Source: Paracoccus liaowanqingii
GTDB lineage: Bacteria; Pseudomonadota; Alphaproteobacteria; Rhodobacterales; Rhodobacteraceae
Direction: 5' to 3'
Assembly (NCBI RefSeq): GCF_004683865.2
Contig: NZ_CP038439.1
Coordinates: 1,094,501 to 1,158,500 of the forward strand
Length of the DNA: 64,000 bases
The translations under genes and the position numbers were made by a program. The notes beneath the pieces are model-generated. The model was not told the DNA's origin and did not search any database. It was given only the letters and a program-made list of their open reading frames with translations. This document shows positions 36,897 to 45,929 of the stretch, one piece after another. Every line of letters starts with the position of its first letter. Positions within the stretch are counted from its first letter, which is position 1.

Positions 36897-39073
36897 GCGT
36901 GGACGGCCACGTCGCCCTTGATCGCGCGGGCGAAGGCCGTGCGGTAGAGGTCCGAGAGCTGCGCCAGCGGCGCGGCGTCGCCGCCGAATGTGACCTGGTC
37001 GCCGCCGAAGCGGCCGACCTGCGCGACGGGGACGCCCGCCTCGCGCGCTGCAGCCGTCAGGGCGGCGGCGGCGTCGGGGGTGCAGGCGACCAGGTAGCGG
37101 GCCTGGTCCTCTCCAAAGAGCTGCGCGATCCGGGCGCTGTCCAGCGTGACGCCCAGGCCCGCCGCCTCGGCCATCTCGAAGGCCGCGAGGGCCAGCCCGC
37201 CATCCGAGAGGTCGGTGGCCGAGGAGAGATGCGCGCGGTGGTCCCGCAGGAACGTGCCATGCAGGCGCTCGGCCGAAAGGTCGACCGGGGGGGCGTCGCC
37301 GGCCTCGATGCCGAAGGCCTCGTGGGCCAGGGCGGACTGGTCCAGATGGCCCAGGGTGGTGCCGATGACCAGGGCCAGATCGCCCTCGACCGGCAGGCCC
37401 GCGATGATGTCGTCCAGATCCGCGATCAGGCCGACGCCGCCGATGGTGGGGGTGGGCAGGATGCCGCTGCCATCGGTCTCGTTGTAGAGCGAGACGTTGC
37501 CCGAGACGATGGGGAAGTCCAGCGCGCGGCAGGCCTCTCCGATGCCCTTGATGGCGCCGACCAGTTGGCCCATGATCTCAGGCTTTTCCGGATTGCCGAA
37601 ATTCAGGTTGTCGGTCGTGGCCAGGGGCAGGGCGCCCACGGCGATCAGGTTGCGCCAGGCCTCGGCCACGGCCTGCTTGCCGCCCTCGTAGGGGTTGGCC
37701 TTGACGTAGCGCGGGGTCACGTCGCTGGTGAAGGCCAGCGCTTTCCTCGTGCCATGCACGCGCACCACGCCCGCGCCCATGCCGGGGCGGCGGATCGTGT
37801 CGGCGCCGACCTGCGTGTCGTACTGCTCCCACACCCAGCCCTTGTGAGCATGGCTGGGGCTGCCGATCAGCGCGCGCAGCGCCGCGATGGGGGCGATTTC
37901 GGGCAGCGCCGGGGCAGGGGCGGGTTTGGGGGTCTCGACCCAGGGGCGATCGTATTCGGGCGCGCTGGAGGCCAGCTTGGACAGCGGCAGGTCGGCCACC
38001 ACGTCGTTGCCGTGCAGGATCAGGAAGCGGTCCTCGGGGATCGTCTCGCCCACGATGGCGAAATCCAGGTCCCATTTCTCGAAGATGGCGCGGGCCTCGG
38101 CCTCCTTCTCGGGCTTGAGGACCATCAGCATCCGCTCCTGGGATTCCGACAGCATCATCTCGTAGGCGGTCATGTTCGTCTCGCGCTGCGGGACATGATC
38201 CAGGGTCAGCTTGATCCCGAGGCCGCCCTTGTCGCCCATCTCGACCGCCGAGCAGGTCAGGCCCGCCGCCCCCATGTCCTGGATCGAGATGACCGAGCCC
38301 GAGGCCATCAGTTCCAGGCAGGCCTCCAGCAGGCATTTCTCGGTGAAGGGGTCGCCGACCTGCACGGTGGGACGCTTGTCCTCGATCGTGTCGTCGAATT
38401 CGGCGCTGGCCATGGTGGCGCCGCCGACGCCGTCGCGGCCCGTCTTGGCGCCCAGATAGACGACCGGCATGCCCACGCCCGAAGCGGCCGAGTAGAAGAT
38501 CTTGTCGGCATCGGCCAGGCCCGCCGCGAAGGCGTTGACTAGGCAGTTGCCGTCATAGGAGGGGTGGAAACGGACCTCGCCGCCCACGTTCGGGACGCCG
38601 AAGGCATTGCCGTAGGCGCCGATCCCCTCGACCACGCCCTTGACCAGATGCGGGGTCTTGGGATGCTCGGGGCGGCCGAAGGACAGCGCGTCCATCACCG
38701 CGATGGGGCGGGCGCCCATGGTGAAGACGTCGCGCAGGATGCCACCCACGCCGGTGGCCGCGCCCTGATGCGGCTCGATATAGCTGGGGTGGTTGTGGCT
38801 TTCCATCTTGAAGACGACCGCCTGGCCGTCGCCGATATCGACGACGCCCGCGTTCTCGCCGGGGCCGCAGATGACCTGCGGGCCGTCCACGGGCAGGGTG
38901 CGCAGCCATCTCTTGGAGGACTTGTAGGAGCAGTGCTCGTTCCACATGGCGCTGAAGATGCCCAGTTCGGTGAAGCTGGGGGTGCGGCCGATGATCTGCA
39001 GGATCCGGTCGTATTCGTCGGGCTTGAGCCCGTGCGCGGCGATCAGTTCCGGGGTGATCTGGGGTTCCTGCAT
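36893..39073 (-). CDS. purL: Phosphoribosylformylglycinamidine synthase subunit PurL
   Basis: 726 residues, the small-type PurL that works with separate PurQ and PurS. The ATG at 39073 ([16 protein letters not shown]) has GGAAGGG upstream and is favoured over the in-frame ATG at 39094. Motifs: [18 protein letters not shown] near residue 40, [37 protein letters not shown] and SVSLYNET-like [10 protein letters not shown] in the second half. It amidates FGAR in purine synthesis using ATP and ammonia. purQ and purS are not in the window. Confidence 0.96.
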   Translation of the reverse strand: MQEPQITPELIAAHGLKPDEYDRILQIIGRTPSFTELGIFSAMWNEHCSYKSSKRWLRTLPVDGPQVICGPGENAGVVDIGDGQAVVFKMESHNHPSYIEPHQGAATGVGGILRDVFTMGARPIAVMDALSFGRPEHPKTPHLVKGVVEGIGAYGNAFGVPNVGGEVRFHPSYDGNCLVNAFAAGLADADKIFYSAASGVGMPVVYLGAKTGRDGVGGATMASAEFDDTIEDKRPTVQVGDPFTEKCLLEACLELMASGSVISIQDMGAAGLTCSAVEMGDKGGLGIKLTLDHVPQRETNMTAYEMMLSESQERMLMVLKPEKEAEARAIFEKWDLDFAIVGETIPEDRFLILHGNDVVADLPLSKLASSAPEYDRPWVETPKPAPAPALPEIAPIAALRALIGSPSHAHKGWVWEQYDTQVGADTIRRPGMGAGVVRVHGTRKALAFTSDVTPRYVKANPYEGGKQAVAEAWRNLIAVGALPLATTDNLNFGNPEKPEIMGQLVGAIKGIGEACRALDFPIVSGNVSLYNETDGSGILPTPTIGGVGLIADLDDIIAGLPVEGDLALVIGTTLGHLDQSALAHEAFGIEAGDAPPVDLSAERLHGTFLRDHRAHLSSATDLSDGGLALAAFEMAEAAGLGVTLDSARIAQLFGEDQARYLVACTPDAAAALTAAAREAGVPVAQVGRFGGDQVTFGGDAAPLAQLSDLYRTAFARAIKGDVAVHA

Positions 39074-39159
39074 GGGTGGGCCCTTCCTGCGCATGAAATC
39101 ACGGGCCTTTTAGGCCGTGGCGGCGCGCATGGAAAGGCCGCGCGGCCCGGGCGCGGGAC

Positions 39160-39188
39160 AAAAAAAAGCCGGGCACGAGGCCCGGCCT
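39160..39188 (-). terminator. Strong intrinsic terminator between lysR and purL
   Basis: GCCGGGC (39168-39174) and GCCCGGC (39180-39186) form a 7-bp stem with loop ACGAG. It is followed on the minus strand by eight T's (39167-39160). It lies 148 nt after the lysR stop, so it ends either the lysR mRNA or a short RNA made from the spacer, and insulates purL. Confidence 0.88.
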
Positions 39189-39335
39189 AAGTCCAACAGG
39201 GAGGTAGAAGATGATGAGCAATTAAGCCGAGCATCGTCTTCTGAGCCCGATCTATGTGCAGTTTGTGAACTCTTCAAGACGCTTGGGCGGGTCAGGTCCG
39301 CATAGCCGCCATGCACAAATGTAATGGCTGCCGGA
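39189..39335 (-). other. Spacer between lysR and the terminator, possible small RNA
   Basis: No protein gene is convincing. On the minus strand, a pyrimidine-rich CTACCTCCCTGTTGG (complement at 39193-39207), which could pair with Shine-Dalgarno sequences, lies shortly before the terminator. A 10-bp stem-loop (39207-39216 with 39232-39241) is upstream of it. This layout resembles anti-SD small RNAs of Rhodobacter but may equally be a long lysR 3' UTR. No clear promoter was found. Confidence 0.3.
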
Positions 39336-40241
39336 TCAGGTCTGGCCCGCCTCGCTTTGATGGCGGCGATAGGCCTGGATCTCCTCCAGCACGAAGTCGC
39401 GAAAGACGGCCACGCGGCGCGTCTGGCGCAGTTCCTCGGGATAGGCCAGGAAGACCGGCACCTCGCCGGATTCGGTGTCGGGCAAGATGCGGATCATCTG
39501 CGGATTGTCGGCGGTCAGATAGTCGGGCAGCACGCCGATGCCCAGATTGGCCAGCACCGCCTGCAGAACGCCGAAATAGTTGTTCACCGTCAGGGTCGAC
39601 CCGACATTCTGGGCCATCAGTTCCTGCACCAGGCGGGCGCCGGCGGCGACCTGAGGCTGGTCGGGCTTCTGGCAGATCAGCCGGTGCTTGGACAGATCCT
39701 CCAGCGTGGCCGGCATGCCGCGCGCGGCGACATATTCGGGGCTGGCATACAGCCGCATGCGGATGTTCAGCAGGCGGCGGCGGATCAGGTCGGACTGGCT
39801 GGGTTCCTTCATGCGGATCGCCACGTCGGCCTCGCGCATGGGCAGGTCCAGCACGCGTTCCTTCAGCAACAGATCGATCCGCAGGTCGGGGAACTTCTCG
39901 TACAGATTGACCAGGCGCGGGGCCAGCCACAGGGTGCCGAAGCCCACGGTGGTGGTCACCTTCAGCTCGCCCAGCACGTTCTCCTCGCTGTCGCGGATGC
40001 GGGCCGAGGCGCTGTCCAGCTTGCGCGCCATGGCGCTGGTCGCCTCGAACAGCAACTCGCCCTGCTCGGTCAGAATCAGCCCGCGCGCATGGCGGTGGAA
40101 CAGCGTGGTCCCAAGCGATTCTTCCAGCGCCCGGATCTGGCGGCTGACAGCGGATTGCGACAGGTGCAGCGTGTCCCCCGCATGGGTCAGGCTGCCCGCA
40201 TCGGCCACCGCGTGAAAGATTCGAAGCTTGTCCCAGTCCAT
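39336..40241 (-). CDS. LysR-family transcriptional regulator
   Basis: 301 residues. The N-terminal winged helix-turn-helix begins MDWDKLRIFHAVADAGSLTH, with DTLHLSQSAVSRQIRALEES as the recognition region. The C-terminal substrate-binding domain has VGFGTLWLAPRLVNLYEKFP and ends near RVAVFRDFVLEEIQAYR. The ATG at 40241 has AGGA 9 nt upstream; longer in-frame starts at 40259 and 40352 do not fit family length. It is divergent from the indolepyruvate oxidoreductase gene with a shared 161-bp control region, so it is the likely regulator of that gene. The inducer is unknown. Confidence 0.92.
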   Translation of the reverse strand: MDWDKLRIFHAVADAGSLTHAGDTLHLSQSAVSRQIRALEESLGTTLFHRHARGLILTEQGELLFEATSAMARKLDSASARIRDSEENVLGELKVTTTVGFGTLWLAPRLVNLYEKFPDLRIDLLLKERVLDLPMREADVAIRMKEPSQSDLIRRRLLNIRMRLYASPEYVAARGMPATLEDLSKHRLICQKPDQPQVAAGARLVQELMAQNVGSTLTVNNYFGVLQAVLANLGIGVLPDYLTADNPQMIRILPDTESGEVPVFLAYPEELRQTRRVAVFRDFVLEEIQAYRRHQSEAGQT

Positions 40242-40343
40242 CCTTTTCAATCCTGTCATGTCAGCCATGCATCTGTTGCAGACCTGTCCTTTCACCTGAG
40301 GTCCGGGCGCCCATACGTCAAGCCAAGAATTTTGTCTTCGTAA

Positions 40344-40365
40344 GTCAGCCATTCTGACCTATAAT
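40344..40365 (+). promoter_or_regulatory. Ior promoter -10 and overlapping dyad operator
   Basis: A perfect TATAAT at 40360-40365 lies 37 nt before the ior start. No good -35 is present at the right distance. Instead an inverted repeat GTCAG-CCATT-CTGAC (40344-40358) sits directly upstream. A missing -35 with an adjacent dyad is what one expects of an activator-dependent promoter controlled by the divergent LysR protein. Confidence 0.55.
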
Positions 40366-40402
40366 GCCGGAGGGAGCCGCTAGGCTGGGGAGGAGACACA
40401 AC

Positions 40403-43400
40403 ATGAGCAAGCAGGAATTTTCGCTGGCCGACCGGTTCGACCTGGGCAAGCCACACGTATTGTTGAACGGCACGCAGGCGTTGGTTCGTCTGATGCTGAT
40501 GCAATCAGCACGCGACAAGGCTGCGGGTCTGGACACGGCGGGGCTGGTCACCGGCTATCGCGGCAGTCCGCTTGGCGGCGTCGATCTGGCGATGATGCGC
40601 GAGGGCAAGCGGTTGGCCGCGTCGAACGTGCTGTTCCAGCCCGGCCTGAACGAGGATCTGGCCGCGACCGCCATCTGGGGCAGCCAGCAGGCCGAGCTGC
40701 GCGGCGAGGGGCGCCATGACGGGGTCTTCGCGCTGTGGTACGGCAAGGGGCCGGGCGTGGACCGGTCCGGCGACGTGATGAAGCACGGCAACATGGCCGG
40801 ATCGTCGCGGCTTGGCGGCGTGGTCATGGCGATGGGCGACGATCACACGGGCGAAAGCTCGACCGTGCTGCACCAGTCGGACTGGGCGATGATCGACGCC
40901 TATATTCCCGTCCTGTCGCCCGCCGGGGTGCAGGAGATCCTGGACTATGGCCTCTATGGCTTCGCGCTGTCGCGCTATGCGGGGGTCTGGACCGGCCTCA
41001 AGACAATGAAGGACACGGTCGAGGCGACCTCGGTCGTCAATGGCGATCCGCACCGGCTGAGCTTCGTGACCCCCGACCGCGCGCTGCCCGAGGGCGGGCT
41101 GAACATCCGCATCGGCGACACGCCGGTCGCGCAGGAGGCGCGGATGATCGACCACAAAAGGTGGGCGGCCGAGGCGTTCTCCCGCGCGAACCGGCTGGAC
41201 CACCGGGTCTGGGGCCGTCCGGGCGCCAAGATCGGCTTCGTCGCGGCAGGCAAGAATTGGCTGGATCTGGTCCACGCGCTGTCCCTGCTGGGCATCGATC
41301 AGGCCGAGGCAGACCGCTTGGGCCTGACCACCTACAAGGTCGGGCAGACCTGGCCCATGGACATGAAGTCCATCCAGGAATGGTCCGAGGATCTGGAACT
41401 GATCATCTGCGTCGAGGAAAAGCGCAAGCTGATCGAGGTGCAGCTGAAGGAGGCGATCTTCGACAACCGCCGGGGCCGCCGCGTCCATGGCTGGAAGCAC
41501 GACCGCACCGGAGAGGAACTGTTCCCGACCCGCTATGCGCTGGACCCGGTGACCATCGCCCAGAAGATCGGCGGCATCCTGATCGAGGAGGGGCGCGGCA
41601 CCGACCGCCTGCGCGCCGGGCTGGCCCGCCTGACCGAGGTGCGCCGCAACGACAACGCCCCCGAGATCGCGACCCGCACGCCGTGGTTCTGCTCGGGCTG
41701 CCCGCATAACAGCTCGACCCGCCTGCCCGAGGGCAGCCGCGCCTATGCCGGGATCGGCTGCCACTACATGGTGCAATGGATGGGCCGCGAGACCGAGGGC
41801 TTCACCCATATGGGTGGCGAGGGCGCGAACTGGATCGGCGAGGCGCCGTTCAGCACAAGATCGCATGTGTTTCAGAACCTTGGCGACGGAACCTACAATC
41901 ATTCGGGGATCCTAGCGATCCGCGCAGCGCTGGCCGCGGGCACGAACATCACCTACAAGATCCTCTACAACGACGCTGTCGCGATGACCGGCGGCCAGCC
42001 CAACGAGGGCGGGCTGACCGCCCCGCAGATCGCGCGCGAGCTGGTGGCGATGGGGGTGAACCCCTTGGTCATCGTGCATGACGAGAAGGAAGAGGTCGAT
42101 CCCGCCGACTTCCCCAAGGGCCTGCGCGTCGAGACCCGCGACCAGATGCCGGTGGTGCAGCGCGAGCTGGAGAAGGTCACCGGCGTCAGCGCGATCCTCT
42201 ATGTCCAGACCTGCGCGGCGGAAAAGCGGCGGCGGCGCAAGAAGGGCGAATTTCCCGACCCCGACCGCCGCATCTGGATCAATCCCGAGGTCTGCGAGGG
42301 CTGCGGCGATTGCTCGGTGCAGTCGAACTGCGTGTCGATCGTGCCGCTGGACACCGAACTGGGCCGCAAGCGGCAGATCGACCAGTCCAGCTGCAACAAG
42401 GATTTCAGCTGCGTGAAGGGCTTCTGCCCAAGCTTCGTGTCCGTCAAGGGCGGCAAGCTGCGCAAGCCCAAGGCCGAGGCCTTCGATCTGCCCGACCTGC
42501 CGCTGCCCGCGCTGCCCGCGATCACCGGCACCCATAACATCGTCATCACCGGCGTCGGCGGTACGGGCGTCGTCACCATCGGCGCGGTGCTGGCGCAGGC
42601 CGCGCATATGGACGGCAAGGGCGCCGGCATGATGGAGATGGCGGGGCTGGCCCAGAAGGGCGGCGCGGTCCATATCCACCTGCGCCTGGCCGAGCGCCCC
42701 GAGGACATCAGCGCCATCCGCGTCGCCGTGGGCGAGGCCGATTGCGTCATCGGCGGCGATCTGGTGGTGACGGCGGGTGCCAAGACGGTCGGTCTGATGA
42801 CCCAAGGCCGCACCGGCGCGGTGGTGAACGATCACGAGATCATCACCGGCGACTTCACCCGCAACCGCGATTTCCAGGTGCCCTCGGACCGGCTGCGGCT
42901 GTCGCTGCAGGCCCGGTTGAAGGATCGCGTCGCCTTCTTCGACGCCAACGATCTGGCGCTGCGGATGCTGGGCGATTCCATCTATTCCAACATGCTGGTG
43001 CTGGGCGCCTGCTGGCAGCAGGGGCTGATCCCGCTGTCGCTGGAGGCGATCCTCGAGGCGATCCGCCTGAACGGCGCCAAGGTGGCCGAGAACCAGCGCG
43101 CCTTCCAGATCGGGCGTTGGGCGATGGCCTTTCCCGACCAGGCCGTGCGGCCCGCCGAGGTCAGCCATCTGCCGGTTGATCCGGTGGCCTATCGCGCCGA
43201 GCGTCTGGTCGGCTATCAGGGTGCGCGGCTGGCCCGGCGCTATCGCAAGCTGGTCGATGCGGCACCCGCGCCGATGCGCGAGACCGTCGCAAGAAGCTAT
43301 TACAAGCTATTGGCCTACAAGGACGAATACGAGGTCGCCCGCCTGCACCTGACCACCGCTGAACAGGTTGCTGCCCGGTGGGAGGGGGACGTCAAGCTGT

Positions 43401-43792
43401 CCCTGCATCTGGCCCCGCCGATGCTGTCGGGCATGGACCCGAACGGCCGCCCGAAGAAGCGCGAGTTCGGGCCGTGGATGCTGCGGGCCTTCCGCGTGCT
43501 GGCGGGGCTGAAGGGGCTGCGCGGCACGCCGCTGGACCCGTTCGGCTACGCCTCCGAACGCAGGCGGGAACGCGCGATGATCGCCGAGTTCGAGGCCGAC
43601 ATGGCCGAGGTCTTCGCCAAGGTGACCGACCCGATGATGCCCGTCGCGATCGAGCTGGCCGGGCTGCCTCTGTCGGTGCGCGGCTTCGGTCCCGTCAAGG
43701 AGGCCGCCGCCGATCAGGCCGCCCTGCGCCGGGCCGAGTTGCTGGCCCAGTTCCGCGAGGGGCGCGCACCGATCCGTGAGGCCGCCGAATGA
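40403..43792 (+). CDS. Indolepyruvate ferredoxin oxidoreductase, fused alpha-beta form
   Basis: 1,129 residues from ATG 40403 with GGAGAC upstream. It oxidatively decarboxylates aryl-pyruvates to aryl-acetyl-CoA with thiamine diphosphate, reducing ferredoxin. Domains in order: the N-terminal pyrimidine-binding part (GYRGSPLGGVD, PGLNEDLAATAIWG), then the TPP diphosphate part (TPWFCSGCPHNSSTRLPEGS, GGEGANWIG, NDAVAMTGGQPNEGG). Next is a Cys cluster (CEGCGDCSVQSNC, then SCNKDFSCVKGFCP) for Fe-S, and a C-terminal gamma-like domain (ITGVGGTGVVTIGAVLAQAA). It belongs to aromatic amino acid degradation. It contains a tandem repeat at its stop codon. Confidence 0.94.
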   Translation: MSKQEFSLADRFDLGKPHVLLNGTQALVRLMLMQSARDKAAGLDTAGLVTGYRGSPLGGVDLAMMREGKRLAASNVLFQPGLNEDLAATAIWGSQQAELRGEGRHDGVFALWYGKGPGVDRSGDVMKHGNMAGSSRLGGVVMAMGDDHTGESSTVLHQSDWAMIDAYIPVLSPAGVQEILDYGLYGFALSRYAGVWTGLKTMKDTVEATSVVNGDPHRLSFVTPDRALPEGGLNIRIGDTPVAQEARMIDHKRWAAEAFSRANRLDHRVWGRPGAKIGFVAAGKNWLDLVHALSLLGIDQAEADRLGLTTYKVGQTWPMDMKSIQEWSEDLELIICVEEKRKLIEVQLKEAIFDNRRGRRVHGWKHDRTGEELFPTRYALDPVTIAQKIGGILIEEGRGTDRLRAGLARLTEVRRNDNAPEIATRTPWFCSGCPHNSSTRLPEGSRAYAGIGCHYMVQWMGRETEGFTHMGGEGANWIGEAPFSTRSHVFQNLGDGTYNHSGILAIRAALAAGTNITYKILYNDAVAMTGGQPNEGGLTAPQIARELVAMGVNPLVIVHDEKEEVDPADFPKGLRVETRDQMPVVQRELEKVTGVSAILYVQTCAAEKRRRRKKGEFPDPDRRIWINPEVCEGCGDCSVQSNCVSIVPLDTELGRKRQIDQSSCNKDFSCVKGFCPSFVSVKGGKLRKPKAEAFDLPDLPLPALPAITGTHNIVITGVGGTGVVTIGAVLAQAAHMDGKGAGMMEMAGLAQKGGAVHIHLRLAERPEDISAIRVAVGEADCVIGGDLVVTAGAKTVGLMTQGRTGAVVNDHEIITGDFTRNRDFQVPSDRLRLSLQARLKDRVAFFDANDLALRMLGDSIYSNMLVLGACWQQGLIPLSLEAILEAIRLNGAKVAENQRAFQIGRWAMAFPDQAVRPAEVSHLPVDPVAYRAERLVGYQGARLARRYRKLVDAAPAPMRETVARSYYKLLAYKDEYEVARLHLTTAEQVAARWEGDVKLSLHLAPPMLSGMDPNGRPKKREFGPWMLRAFRVLAGLKGLRGTPLDPFGYASERRRERAMIAEFEADMAEVFAKVTDPMMPVAIELAGLPLSVRGFGPVKEAAADQAALRRAELLAQFREGRAPIREAAE

Positions 43793-43832
43793 TGGGGGCC
43801 GAATGATCGGGGCCGAATGATCGGGGCCGAAT
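43791..43832. repeat. Three tandem copies of a 14-bp unit at the ior stop codon
   Basis: The unit GATCGGGGCCGAAT occurs at 43805-43818 and 43819-43832, with a one-base variant (GATGGGGGCCGAAT) at 43791-43804. The ior stop TGA (43790-43792) overlaps the first copy. Fourteen is not a multiple of three, and each copy contains an AATGAT, so in-frame expansion is not possible beyond the stop. Confidence 0.85.
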
Positions 43833-43852
43833 GATCTGGATCATTCCCAAAA

Positions 43853-43886
43853 CCCGCGTGGCGCCCTATGAAGGGCGCCACGCGGG
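43853..43886 (+). terminator. Very stable hairpin between ior and murI
   Basis: CCCGCGTGGCGCCC (43853-43866) pairs perfectly with GGGCGCCACGCGGG (43873-43886), loop TATGAA. It ends only 4 nt before the GAGGAG ribosome-binding site of murI, with no T-run. It may terminate ior transcription or act as a leader structure for murI. Confidence 0.6.
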
Positions 43887-43901
43887 GCAGAGGAGCGGTT
43901 C

Positions 43902-44714
43902 ATGGCGGTTGGGGTCTTCGATTCGGGGCTGGGCGGGCTGACTGTCCATCAGGCCATCGCCGCGCGCCTGCCCGACCTGCCGCTGGTCTATCTGGGCGAC
44001 AACGCCCATGCGCCCTACGGCGTGCGCACCCCCGACGACATCTTCAACTTGACCTGCGCGGGCGTCGCGCGGCTGTGGGACGAAGGCTGCGATCTGGTGA
44101 TCCTGGCCTGCAACACCGCCAGCGCCGCCGCGCTGAAGCGCATGCAGGAGACCTGGCTGCCCGCGGACAAGCGCGTGCTGGGCGTCTTCGTCCCAATGAT
44201 CGAGGCGCTGACCGAACGGGCTTGGGGCGACAATTCGCCGCCCCGCCGGGTGGCGGTGAACAATGTGGCCCTGTTCGCGACCCCCGCCACCGTCGCCAGC
44301 CGGGCCTTCCAGCGCGAGCTGGCCTTCCGCGCCGTGGGCGTCGATGTCGAGGCGCAGCCCTGCGGCGGTGTCGTCGATGCCATTGAAATGGGCGATGAAA
44401 TCCTGGCCGAGGCGCTGGTGACCAGCCATGTCGAGGCGCTGAAGCGCCGGATGCCTTACCCCGAGGCCGCCGTGCTGGGCTGCACGCATTACCCGCTGAT
44501 GCAGGACGCGTTCCAGCGCGCCCTTGGCGATCACGTTCGCGTCTACAGCCAGGCGGGGCTGGTCGCGGAAAGCCTGGCCGACTATCTGATCCGCAGGCCC
44601 GAGTTCACGGGGCCGGGGCAGGTCGCGAAACATCTGACCACGGGCGATCCGGTGCGGGTCTCGGGCAAGGCCACGCAGTTCCTGCGCCGCCCCGTCCGCT
44701 TCGAGGCCGCGTGA
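43902..44714 (+). CDS. murI: Glutamate racemase
   Basis: 270 residues, cofactor-independent racemase that makes D-glutamate for peptidoglycan. The catalytic residues are visible: FDSGLGGLT near the N-terminus, the first Cys in [12 protein letters not shown] and the second in LGCTHYPLM, with DNAHAPYG between. The ribosome-binding site is GAGGAG. Flanking spacers both carry short tandem duplications, and a strong hairpin sits just upstream. alr in this window makes the other D-amino acid. Confidence 0.95.
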   Translation: MAVGVFDSGLGGLTVHQAIAARLPDLPLVYLGDNAHAPYGVRTPDDIFNLTCAGVARLWDEGCDLVILACNTASAAALKRMQETWLPADKRVLGVFVPMIEALTERAWGDNSPPRRVAVNNVALFATPATVASRAFQRELAFRAVGVDVEAQPCGGVVDAIEMGDEILAEALVTSHVEALKRRMPYPEAAVLGCTHYPLMQDAFQRALGDHVRVYSQAGLVAESLADYLIRRPEFTGPGQVAKHLTTGDPVRVSGKATQFLRRPVRFEAA

Positions 44715-44748
44715 GACGCCAGATCGCAAGACGCCAGATCGCAAGACG
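44714..44748. repeat. 15-bp tandem duplication between murI and ccmE
   Basis: AGACGCCAGATCGCA is repeated at 44714-44728 and 44729-44743, and the first five bases recur at 44744-44748. It begins at the last base of the murI stop and ends just before the ccmE ribosome-binding site GGAGGAAAG. Confidence 0.85.
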
Positions 44749-44757
44749 GAGGAAAGA

Positions 44758-45216
44758 ATGGCCGGTATGAAGTCCCTCAAGAAGCAGCGCCGCATCCAGG
44801 TCCTGGCGGCGGCCTCGGTCGCGCTGGTCGTGGCGGTGGGGCTGATCGGCTACGGGTTCAGCGACGGCATCAACCTCTATCGTTCGCCCAGCCAGGTCAG
44901 CGAGGCGGCACCCGATCCCGAGGAGTTCTTCCAGCTGGGCGGGCTGGTCAAGGAGGGCTCGATCGCCAATGGCGAGGGCGTGGCCTTCGATTTCGTCATC
45001 ACCGACGGCGCGGCCGAGATCCCGGTGACCTATGTCGGCGGCGATCCGCGGCCCGACCTGTTCACCGAAGGGCAGGGCACCATCGCCAAGGGCTGGTATC
45101 GCGACGGCCGCTTCGAGGCGCGCGACCTGCTGGCCAAGCATGACGAGACCTACATGCCGCGCGAGGTGATGGATTCGCTGAAGGCCACCGGCGTCTATCA
45201 GGAACCCGGCGCCTGA
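44758..45216 (+). CDS. ccmE: Cytochrome c maturation heme chaperone CcmE
   Basis: 152 residues. A single N-terminal membrane anchor (VLAAASVALVVAVGLIGYGF) precedes a periplasmic OB-fold domain. The heme-attaching His lies in LLAKHDETYMP near residue 127, as in the E. coli AKHDENY motif. It carries heme from CcmC to the CcmF/H ligase. Downstream ccmF and ccmH are interrupted by two lysis genes. It starts with GGAGGAAAG upstream. Confidence 0.95.
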   Translation: MAGMKSLKKQRRIQVLAAASVALVVAVGLIGYGFSDGINLYRSPSQVSEAAPDPEEFFQLGGLVKEGSIANGEGVAFDFVITDGAAEIPVTYVGGDPRPDLFTEGQGTIAKGWYRDGRFEARDLLAKHDETYMPREVMDSLKATGVYQEPGA

Positions 45217-45239
45217 GCGCTTGCGCAACGCCCGCAGGG

Positions 45240-45255
45240 TTAACGACCCGTTAAC
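45240..45255 (+). promoter_or_regulatory. CtrA-type binding site upstream of the lysis genes
   Basis: TTAACGACCCGTTAAC at 45240-45255 is a perfect TTAA-N7-TTAAC, the full CtrA recognition motif of Alphaproteobacteria. It lies 24 nt after the ccmE stop and 63 nt before the endolysin start. In Rhodobacter capsulatus the CckA-ChpT-CtrA pathway controls gene transfer agent lysis genes, so the placement makes biological sense. AT-rich half-sites like this are rare in such GC-rich spacers. Confidence 0.75.
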
Positions 45256-45317
45256 GCCCACGCGTCAGCATCCCCCGGTGCGGCCGATCCCCGGCCGCCC
45301 CAGCCAAGGGGGGTGTC

Positions 45318-45929
45318 ATGCCAAGCGTCGACCAGATTGCCCGAGAGATCGTGGCCCGCGAGGGGGGCTATGTGAACGACCCCGACGATCCGGGCGGGGC
45401 CACCAATTACGGCGTCACCATCGGCACGATGCGCGCCCTGGGGATGGACCTGACCGGCGACGGGCGGGTCGATGCGGCCGATGTCCGCGCCCTGACCCGC
45501 GCCCAGGCCGAGCAGGTCTTCGTCGAGCATTACTTCCGCAAGCCGCGCCTGGCCGAACTGCCCGAGCCCCTGCAGGCCAGCGCCTTCGACATGTATGTGA
45601 ACGCGGGCGCAAATGCGGTGAAGATCCTGCAGCGGCTGGTCTCGCGCATGGGGTTTGCCTGCGCCGATGACGGGGTGATCGGCCCCCGGACCATCGCCGC
45701 CGTCCGTCAGGCGGCCGAGGCCGCGCCGCTGCATCTGGCCGATGCCTACGGGATCGCGCGGCGGAATTACTACTACGCCCTGGCCGACCAGCGCCCCGCC
45801 AGCCGCAAATATGCGCGCAGCAAGGCGGGCGGCAAGGGCGGCTGGATCACCCGCGCCGAGGAATTCATCGCCCCCCGCTATCGCCTGACCGAGGCCGAGC
45901 ATCGCCAGAGGACATCCGCATGGGCCTGA
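45318..45929 (+). CDS. GTA-type endolysin (GH108 N-acetylmuramidase)
   Basis: 203 residues. The N-terminal glycoside hydrolase 108 domain shows REGGYVNDPDDPGGATNYG, with the catalytic Glu in the E-G-G-Y motif (residue about 15). The remainder holds a helical peptidoglycan-binding domain (DDGVIGPRTIAAVRQAAE). It lacks a signal peptide, as expected for a holin-dependent endolysin. The holin gene overlaps its 3' end by 10 bp. It should degrade peptidoglycan for cell lysis and release of gene transfer agent particles. No GTA capsid genes are in the window. Confidence 0.88.
   Translation: MPSVDQIAREIVAREGGYVNDPDDPGGATNYGVTIGTMRALGMDLTGDGRVDAADVRALTRAQAEQVFVEHYFRKPRLAELPEPLQASAFDMYVNAGANAVKILQRLVSRMGFACADDGVIGPRTIAAVRQAAEAAPLHLADAYGIARRNYYYALADQRPASRKYARSKAGGKGGWITRAEEFIAPRYRLTEAEHRQRTSAWA

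Noticed and set aside
39110..39316. 68-residue minus-strand gene between lysR and purL
   Set aside because: It runs through the intrinsic terminator, has no ribosome-binding site and is of low complexity (Ser-rich). A non-coding reading is more likely.
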